Origin: DASTFP01 sp963816855
GTDB lineage: Bacteria; Verrucomicrobiota; Verrucomicrobiia; Chthoniobacterales; Terrimicrobiaceae
DNA length: 64,000 nucleotides
Reading direction: 5' to 3'
Assembly: GCA_963816855.1 (NCBI GenBank)
Contig: CAWFMA010000035.1
Coordinates: 179,878 to 243,877 of the forward strand
In this document: positions 58,318 through 64,000 of the stretch, piece after piece
Numbering within the stretch: the stretch's first letter is position 1
Layout of the letters: each line of letters opens with the position of its first letter
Notes under the pieces: model-generated
Seen by the model: only the letters and a program-made list of their open reading frames with translations
Databases searched by the model: none
Told to the model about the DNA's origin: nothing
Position numbers and translations under genes: made by a program

Positions 58318-58740
58318 TCACCAGGGATCGCGCTGATACTCGCGCACGTAGTTGAAGCGAGTTTCGAATCCGAGCTCCGGCGGAAATTCCTGATATCCCG
58401 AGTTGATCCACGGGATGTCGCTGCGATACGGCGGACGATAGGAGCCTTTGACCGTCGGGAACGGAAAGGTGGCGATCTCGTAGATCCCATAACCCAATCG
58501 GGCAAAGGAGCGCCCAATTCCCCGGACGATGCCGTAACTCCACGCCGCAGCATTTCCCTCGTCATAATTGACCGCCGCCATCGAATCGAACAGCTCCGAA
58601 GGACCCCACAGCACGTTGCCTAAGCCCCGTCCCAGCTTTCGCGTGGGACCATAGTCGGAGCCGGGTGGCTGTTGAATGTCCGCAAAGGCCGTTGCGGCAA
58701 CCACAGCAGCGGCAAGAAAAAACGCAGCAGCTTTCAGCAT
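58318..58740 (-). CDS. TIGR04073-type exosortase system-associated protein
   Basis: 140 aa with a signal peptide (MLKAAAFFLAAAVVAATAFA). The mature part has the family blocks RKLGRGLGNVLWGPSELFDS, GIVRGIGRSFARLGYGIYEI and TFPFPTVKGSYRPPY. Members are exported and found mainly in PEP-CTERM/exosortase-bearing Verrucomicrobiota and relatives. No exosortase or PEP-CTERM protein is in this window. Convergent with tgt. Confidence 0.75.
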   Translation of the reverse strand: MLKAAAFFLAAAVVAATAFADIQQPPGSDYGPTRKLGRGLGNVLWGPSELFDSMAAVNYDEGNAAAWSYGIVRGIGRSFARLGYGIYEIATFPFPTVKGSYRPPYRSDIPWINSGYQEFPPELGFETRFNYVREYQRDPW

Positions 58741-58779
58741 AAGCAATTCTCTTACCGGAGAACTTCCTCAGCAGGCAAG

Positions 58780-58803
58780 AAAAAAGCCCGCTAATCCATT
58801 AGC
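58780..58803 (-). terminator. Terminator at end of deacetylase gene
   Basis: On the minus strand, GCTAA-TGGA-TTAGC followed by GGGC and six T. The stem includes the stop codon of the HDAC-like gene. Confidence 0.45.
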
Positions 58804-59738
58804 TGTGAAACATGAGATTTGACCGCCTTGCCGAGCCCCGCAAGGTTATAACCTCCTTCCAAAAGCGACAGCACCTTGCCGCCGCAGGAATCCGCCGCAA
58901 AATCCAGAAGGATTCGTGTAAGGTCGGCAAAATCTTGGTCTGTAAGCCGAAACTGCCCCAACGGATCGCCCGCGCGAGAATCAAAACCCGCCGAGATCAG
59001 GAGCAGTTGAGGACGGTAGCTCCTCAAGGCCGGAATAAGCCTCCGTTGGTAGGCGTCAAGAACTTCCTCGCGGCCGGAGCCCGCCGGAAGCGGGCAATTG
59101 ATCGTCAAGCCCGCGCCCGCGCCTTGCCCCGTCTCACTCGCTAGCCCGGTCCCCGGATACCAGGGCCATTGATGGGTCGAGAAAAAAAGAACCGAATCGT
59201 CCGAATAAAAGATCTCCTCCGTCCCGTTGCCGTGATGGACGTCCCAATCGACGATGGCCACACGTTCGACGCCATGCCGCTTCTGGGCATGGCGGGCGGC
59301 GATCGCAACGTTGTTGAATATGCAAAATCCCATGGGCGCCGCCGGGCGGGCATGATGGCCGGGCGGCCTTACCGCACAGAAAGCATTTTGCACTCGGCCC
59401 GTCAGAACGGCGTCCACTGTGTCGATGACGCCACCCACCGCCCGCAAAGCGACTTCTCCAGATTCTTTTGAGACGCTGACGTCGCCGGCCGCCAGATTGG
59501 TCGCGCCGGACTCGATAAGCTCGAGAACATTCTCCACATAGCGCGGATCGTGACAGAGCGCCAGGTCGTCGAGCTTTGCTCTTCGCGACGAAAGAGGGGT
59601 GACCTCCAGAAACTCGAGGGCTTTGGCGATGACCTCCAGCCTCTCCGGGCATTCGGGGTGCCCGGGTTCGGTACGGTGCTTCATGAACCAATCGTCGAGA
59701 AGAAGCGCTGTTCGTGCCACGAAATCAAAACATCTCAA
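58791..59738 (-). CDS. HDAC-family deacetylase (class II/AphA-like)
   Basis: 315 aa zinc hydrolase acting on acetylated lysine, polyamine or small-molecule substrates. HRTEPGHPECPERLEVI, AVRPPGHHARPAAPMGFCIF, NNVAIAARHAQKRHGVERVA, DWDVHHGNGTEEIFYSDDSV, LISAGFDSRAGDPLGQF and LLEGGYNLAGL: the catalytic His pair, the zinc ligands D, H and D, and the active-site Tyr region are all present. A strong AAGGAGG (59744-59750) precedes the TTG at 59738 by five bases, so I chose that start over the ATG at 59762. Overlaps the methyltransferase end by 14 bases. Confidence 0.93.
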   Translation of the reverse strand: MRCFDFVARTALLLDDWFMKHRTEPGHPECPERLEVIAKALEFLEVTPLSSRRAKLDDLALCHDPRYVENVLELIESGATNLAAGDVSVSKESGEVALRAVGGVIDTVDAVLTGRVQNAFCAVRPPGHHARPAAPMGFCIFNNVAIAARHAQKRHGVERVAIVDWDVHHGNGTEEIFYSDDSVLFFSTHQWPWYPGTGLASETGQGAGAGLTINCPLPAGSGREEVLDAYQRRLIPALRSYRPQLLLISAGFDSRAGDPLGQFRLTDQDFADLTRILLDFAADSCGGKVLSLLEGGYNLAGLGKAVKSHVSQLMD

Positions 59739-60453
59739 TTTTGCCTCCTTGAGAGGCTCCATTCACCCGGACAGTCTCCGGAAAATCTCCCGCCAAGCTG
59801 TCGATTGGCTTGGTGATTGTCGAGACGCAATCGGCAAAAAGCTTGGTATTCGAACGATCACTTGGTCCCCACTTGTCTACTTGGGAGAGAACCCGGAGGC
59901 CTTGGGCGCTCGCCAGGCGAGCGAAAAGCGGGCGGCTCACATCTGAGCGTCCGCCGTTGGTTCGCTGCGTGCGAGTAGGCGTTCCCGGATGGTGGATCGA
60001 ACACCGGCCTCCCGGCGCGAGAATGCGGGCGATTTCGGCCAGGTATGATTCGGTCAAGTCAGGTTCGATGTGCACAAAAGAGTCGTATGACCACACAAAA
60101 TGCACCGAGCTATCCGAAAGAAACGAGAGAATGCGGCCGTCAGTGAGATAAAACCCCGCGTGCGCCAAACCTGAGAAGCGCTTGCGGCAATAGCTTATGC
60201 AGGTGGGACTAAAATCCACGCCGATATACAATTTTGCGCGACTGGCGAGATAAGGCGTCCACCTTCCATGACCGACGGCCAATTCAAGGACCGTCGAGGT
60301 ATCGCGAATGTTTGGAAATATGAATGTTTCGACGATGTCCTGCTTCCATGTCTGATACGGAACGGCGGAAAACTCCGCCTGATCGGTCCATTCGTCTCCA
60401 TCAGAGGGCCAGCTGTAGCTGTCCCAAAAGCGATTTTCTGCCAATGTGGGCAT
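59725..60453 (-). CDS. Class I SAM-dependent methyltransferase
   Basis: 242 aa. SAM-binding motif I VLELAVGHGRWTPYLAS with D in LYIGVDFSPTCISYC, then a loop VWSYDSFVHIEPDLTESYLA and LAPGGRCSIHHPGTP. This fits the Methyltransf_11/25 groups; small-molecule or glycan targets are possible. N-terminal FWDSYSWPSDGDEWTDQAEF resembles methyltransferases found in sugar-modification loci. Substrate unknown. Confidence 0.85.
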   Translation of the reverse strand: MPTLAENRFWDSYSWPSDGDEWTDQAEFSAVPYQTWKQDIVETFIFPNIRDTSTVLELAVGHGRWTPYLASRAKLYIGVDFSPTCISYCRKRFSGLAHAGFYLTDGRILSFLSDSSVHFVWSYDSFVHIEPDLTESYLAEIARILAPGGRCSIHHPGTPTRTQRTNGGRSDVSRPLFARLASAQGLRVLSQVDKWGPSDRSNTKLFADCVSTITKPIDSLAGDFPETVRVNGASQGGKIEMF

Positions 60454-61269
60454 CTCTGTTCGTCTCGGAAAGGGACGCGCCGCCGGTTCGCGCCGCGCGA
60501 TTTATTGATCGTGTGAAATCGGAAGGATGAAGAGGAAGCCTTGTGGACGTAAACCACCACGATAAACGGCTAGAAGCCAGAAACAACCAACTTTTTGGGC
60601 TTCGAAACCGACTCGTGTCTTTACGCGCGCCACGCCAAAGACGAGTTAGCGGCGACGGGCGCGCGGAAAGAAAAAAACTTGGGCCACGTATCTGGCCCAG
60701 CGACATCGTCTTTTCATCAGCGGATGGCTCGCGAGCGAAGAGGGTGGGGATGTCCCTTAATGCTAGCGGCTTGACAACACCGGGCTTACTTCCACCCGCG
60801 CCCCGAGCGGGACGATCGCCTGGAAGCGTCAACGGAATATACGCCGGACGGGGTCCTTCGCCTCAATGGCTTCAAACGGCACCTGCTCATTAACCGTCGC
60901 TCAACTTTTTTGATTGACGCCAACAAGCACAATACGACAGGCGTCGCGCTGCCGCACTGCTTCGTGAGCGGTGAACCGCAACCGCTAAAAGCAGTTGTGT
61001 AAACTTGAAAACTTAAGAAAGCTCGGCGATGTCTTTTCTTTTTAGCGATCTGAAGAGCGAGCAGGAACGGCGGGCCATCCAAGACGACTTCAAGCCAAGG
61101 GCATTGCTCTCCTTGACAAGCATCTTGTCGAAAAACGCGCATCGAGGATTGCTCAAGTATTTTTCTTTTTGCACGACGGTGTTTCTGATCGTGTCGTTGA
61201 GGCCGATTGTAGCCGAAGTTCCGGCGAATCTTGTCGACGCATACGGCAACTTATTTGATATTGGAGTGG
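60454..61269. other. Non-coding or decayed stretch
   Basis: About 0.8 kb between the methyltransferase and the first transposase remnant. Reading frames are short and mutually inconsistent. No RNA gene, promoter of note or conserved motif was recognised. It probably contains the methyltransferase promoter and mobile-element debris. Confidence 0.4.
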
Positions 61270-61395
61270 CAATTCCATCGGTGTCGAAGAGTTCGCGGTT
61301 CAGGCATTCATCGCGCAGCTTGTCATGAAAGCTCTCGATGTGCCCGTTTTCCCAAGGGCTCCCCGGCTTGATGTAGAGCGTCTTGATCTCCGGAA
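61270..61395 (-). pseudogene. IS3-family transposase fragment
   Basis: EIKTLYIKPGSPWENGHIES and FHDKLRDECLNRELF are the signature of the C-terminal part of IS3-family OrfB (DDE integrase core, containing the last catalytic Glu). The sequence then degenerates. The 5' side is cut off at the junction with the IS66-like fragment. Confidence 0.8.
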
Positions 61396-61530
61396 AGGTA
61401 TTTCTTGATGAGCACATCGACGACTACCGCCTCAGCGAGCTTGTCCTTTTCCACGATCTTGGGTCTCCGGCAGCGGCGGTGACGACTCCGCTCTCGGGGC
61501 ATTTGGGGCGGAAGTATCCGAAGTTTTGTG
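61396..61530 (-). pseudogene. IS66-family TnpC fragment
   Basis: GYFRPKCPES in one frame and RRPKIVEKDKLAEAVVVDVL, IKKYL in the next resemble the zinc-finger and following region of IS66 TnpC proteins. Only about 130 bases survive, and a frameshift lies between the two parts. It directly abuts the IS3 fragment. Confidence 0.5.
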
Positions 61531-61653
61531 TTTTGAGTCGGTTTGTTTTTCTTCGTTCGGCTCCGATTTCGCCAGGGCGCGGTAGCGCCCAGTGGTTCCC
61601 ACCGAGCCGCGGGGTTATGGGGGCGCGAAGCCCCCATTCTAAAAACGTAAGCC

Positions 61654-62340
61654 TCACTTATTAAATCTCTCCCCGCATTGAATGGCGAATTGGTTGGCGG
61701 CCATCCTCCAAGTCAACGGTGGGTTTTTTCACGACTTGGTGATGTTTCGCAAGGCCAGAAAAATGAGCTTAGTGGCCGCCTCGTCGCTCGGGAAGTGCCC
61801 TCGGTTCTTAAGCACCTTGCGCAGCTGCATATGCAAACTTTCAATCGCATTGGTGGTGTAGATGATCTTTCGCACCTCCGGCGGATATCCGTAAAAAAGA
61901 AATGATCTGTTGCCAATTTCGGCGCCAACTCTCGGCGATCCTCGGATATTTTTTGCCCCAGGGACCGGCTTCGAACTCGCTGAGCCGTTTCGCGGCCGCC
62001 TCCGCGGTTTCAGCCCGATAGATGGCTTTGAGTTCGCGAGCCAGGGCCTGGCGCTCTTTCCAACCGCAAAAGGAGAGGCAATAGCGGCTTAAATGCACGA
62101 TGCAGGTCTGCACGCTGGCCAGCGGGAAGACCGTGGTGATGGCCTCCGGAAAGTCCTTTAGCCCGTCGACCACCGCGATCAGAATGTTCTCCACTCCGCG
62201 GTTGCGCAGTTCGTTCATGACCTTTAGCTAGAACTTGGCTCCCTTGTTCTGCTCGATCCAAATGCCCAGCACGTCCTTGGTTCCGTCCGCCGCGATGCCC
62301 AATGAAGATACAGCGCTTGCGTCAATCGCAGCCCGCCTCA
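61654..62340 (-). pseudogene. IS256-family transposase, C-terminal part, multiple stops
   Basis: Readable blocks in order: GTKDVLGIWIEQNKGAKF, stop, LKVMNELRNRGVENILIAVV, DGLKDFPEAITTVFPLASVQ, TCIVHLSRY, IYRAETAEAAAKRLSEFEAG, then after a frameshift RKIIYTTNAIESLHMQLRKV, LKNRGHFPSDEAATKLIFLA, LRNITKS, stop, TWRMAANQFAIQCGERF. Two of the stops (62228-62230 and after KS) replace tryptophan codons. The 5' third is missing. Clearly inactive. Confidence 0.9.
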
Positions 62341-62531
62341 TAGGTCGCACGACCCCATTTGGCGGACTGCCTAATTCTCGGCTCAACCGCTCACAAAAAC
62401 GTTTCTCGCCGGACGTGTTTCTAGCTAAATCAAACAATGCCACTACAAGGCGATTGGCGGCTTTTATAATCGTGGGGTGAAGACCCCATTACAGCGGGGC
62501 AGTTTCACAGCAATAACTCAAGCTCGGTCCA

Positions 62532-62795
62532 CTATAAGGGACAGGACACCAGTAGGAAACAAGTGGTATCTCCCGGAGGCTGCCTCGACTGAAGGCTATC
62601 GAGGAGGCATGCGATTCGTGGGGATCGAATCGATGCGCGTTTGCTCAAGCCGACACGTGATGCATAGTTGCAGGCCTGAATTGGTTCGCCAATGCCGCGA
62701 TGGATGAGATGGTTCCAGAACTCATCTGGAACAAAAATGTCTTCTGGCGGCAGCCCTTCTTCTCGAAGAAGAAACTCAGAGACTATAGTCTCCAT
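62532..62795 (-). other. Uncertain ORF within transposon debris
   Basis: 87 codons. The first part METIVSEFLLREEGLPPEDI, FVPDEFWNHLIHRGIGEPIQ has protein-like composition. The rest (SKRASIRSPRIACLLDSLQS) does not. No family recognised. Could be a gene fragment carried by one of the elements. 62341-62531 and 62796-62944 show nothing I can name. Confidence 0.2.
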
Positions 62796-62944
62796 GTTAT
62801 ACTCGGCGACCCTGGCCCTAGTGCAGCGTACAGACAATTCGGCTACATCGCCGCCGGAGGCTTGGCACTGATACCCAAGTTCATGATCGGCGCTGCCGGA
62901 TTCGGTGGCTCGCGGCGAGCGCTCCGATCTCCGCTGTTTCGCTA

Positions 62945-63502
62945 CCCTCTGTCGCCGCACTGAGCAAGGCTTCCAGCCGTCCTAATATCACCGGTGACAA
63001 CCGGCCTACTGTCTCGGTGCAAAGGACGTTCCTCGAACGCGCTGGATGCCGACGCGAGAACGCGGTCTAAGCGCTCTGGTGTCGGTGGCTCGATTCCCAG
63101 ATCATGCAAGCGTTGATAGGGCGTCGCGTTGACATGTTCATCCGGATGGCCTTGCGGCAGCACGTGCTCAGATCACCAGAGGGCCAACTCCTCGGCATCT
63201 TGCACCGTTGGCTCGCGAAAGCCGAAAGGCACGGATCTGTGCGCGGTGTCTTTACGGCGCGCCCTTCCCAGTCATAACGTGAGAACTCCTCTGCCGGGAC
63301 GCCTACCTGCCTGGCAATGTAGGCGACGGCGGTCGTCGGCACTTCCTGCATCGAGAGTGGAAATCGGGCGGCGGTACTGAAAGAATTTCAGCAACACGGC
63401 GAAGCCGAGACGAGTGGGGCCGGTCTTATTGGCCAACAGCGCTGCCTCGGAAGGCAGAAGGGTCCAGTCTGCGAACTCCAAGTCGGTCCACTCGTCTTTC
63501 AT
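62945..63502 (-). pseudogene. Tn3-family transposase, N-terminal (DUF4158) remnant
   Basis: RMKDEWTDLEFADWTLLPSE and AALLANKTGPTRLGFAVLLK begin the DUF4158 domain. After a frameshift EVPTTAVAYIARQVGVPAEE, FSRYDWEGRAVK follow, and after another LPQGHPDEHVNATPYQRLHD, LGIEPPTPERLDRVL and AFEER. Only the N-terminal quarter of a roughly 1000-residue transposase is present, with at least two frameshifts. Confidence 0.85.
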
Positions 63503-63751
63503 GCGATCGATCGCTCCGATCTCATAGGAGGTAAGGTGGTCGTTGTCAGCAATGACACCGCCGCCGCAGGACCATTTAAAGCAGAAGCATTCCAACGCGC
63601 TGAAACCCTGGCACCTCAACGTGATCATGAGTTTGAGCGTTCCAAACTCCTCACTTCTACTTTGCCCCTGGTGACACGAATGTTTTTACTGGGCCTTGCT
63701 CTCCAAAGGCGCGGCTGCTGTTCAGCACGAAAAGCTTTAGCTGGTCGTCGA

Positions 63752-64000
63752 TCACCGGAAGTTGAAATGTGGCTTCTTGAAATCAGGGCATTTTAACCGG
63801 ACCATCTCCGCAAGAACCTCGTCCTTCTCCCGCAGCTTGCCATCATTGTGCCGCCACGGTGTCAGAGCATGTTCGTCACCGATGACGGCAAGAATGTCCT
63901 CTTCACCTTTGTTTTGCTCGTTTTCTTGTTTGCCCTTTGGGGATTTTGCAACGGGATGATTGACGTGATGGACAAGCACTTTAGGAAGAACTGCACCTGA
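63752..64000 (-). CDS. Partial ORF running off the right edge
   Basis: Open from the window edge to a stop at 63752. Visible: HHVNHPVAKSPKGKQENEQN, EEDILAVIGDEHALTPWRHN, DEVLAEMVRLKCPDFKKPHF. Composition is plausible for a protein C-terminus, but there is no family match. It may be another fragment in this debris field. Confidence 0.3.
   Translation of the reverse strand, partial: SGAVLPKVLVHHVNHPVAKSPKGKQENEQNKGEEDILAVIGDEHALTPWRHNDGKLREKDEVLAEMVRLKCPDFKKPHFNFR

Noticed and set aside
60401..60832. 143-codon minus-strand ORF upstream of the methyltransferase
   Set aside because: Low-complexity Ser/Arg-rich translation in a different frame, overlapping the true start of the methyltransferase.

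Overview
This window is a gene-dense, GC-rich piece of bacterial chromosome, best explained as a soil or environmental Verrucomicrobiota (Chthoniobacterales-like). That placement is an inference. It rests on a TIGR04073-type exosortase-associated protein, a GyrB with a charged insert near its C-terminus, an adjacent gyrB-gyrA pair, a large Hanks-type kinase with Sel1 repeats, and many verrucomicrobial-looking small lipoproteins. No rRNA is present and no CRISPR array was seen.

Layout. 1-2.5 kb: the end of an RND efflux permease and its adaptor. 2.7-8.2 kb: a nitronate monooxygenase, then a minus-strand run of a DUF4336 protein, a membrane protein, a selenium-binding protein/methanethiol oxidase broken by two frameshifts, and an STT3-like membrane glycosyltransferase. 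8.4-13.6 kb: gyrB and gyrA. 13.9-24.2 kb: an EEP nuclease/phosphatase, a kinase-Sel1 protein, several small exported proteins and lipoproteins, and an FHA-ABC exporter fusion. 24.4-26.6 kb: tRNA-Thr, tuf, tRNA-Trp, secE, nusG. 27.8-30.7 kb: a small decayed island inserted at the anticodon loop of tRNA-Val, with a broken tyrosine integrase and three copies of a terminator plus small-lipoprotein unit. 30.8-34.7 kb: FIST protein, bifunctional nuclease, gamma-carbonic anhydrase, HU, malate dehydrogenase. 34.8-40.6 kb: a tight minus-strand operon (tmk, holB, proB, ABC-2 permease, TPR-like protein, metallophosphoesterase, GT9). 40.7-50.4 kb: a frameshifted 2-hydroxyacid dehydrogenase, EVE protein, Usp-like protein, squalene/phytoene synthase with a motif-less ABC ATPase and a membrane partner, pgsA, der, rsmI, LptE-like and BamD-like proteins. 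50.5-58.3 kb: 5'-3' exonuclease, rpoN, Mrp, then a coupled pyrR-pyrB-pyrC-tgt operon. 58.3-60.5 kb: TIGR04073 protein, HDAC-like deacetylase, methyltransferase. 61-64 kb: a transposon graveyard (IS3, IS66, IS256 and Tn3 fragments).

Most genes are housekeeping: DNA topology, replication, translation elongation, pyrimidine synthesis, envelope lipid and LPS assembly. The less ordinary material is: a 170-bp palindromic element found twice, each time between convergent genes; an intact ORF that keeps the ABC-ATPase outline but has lost its catalytic motifs; the tRNA-Val island; a PyrR-type RNA hairpin next to the pyrR start; and a kinase/FHA-transporter neighbourhood. Three frameshifts in otherwise well-conserved enzymes may be real decay or assembly error.
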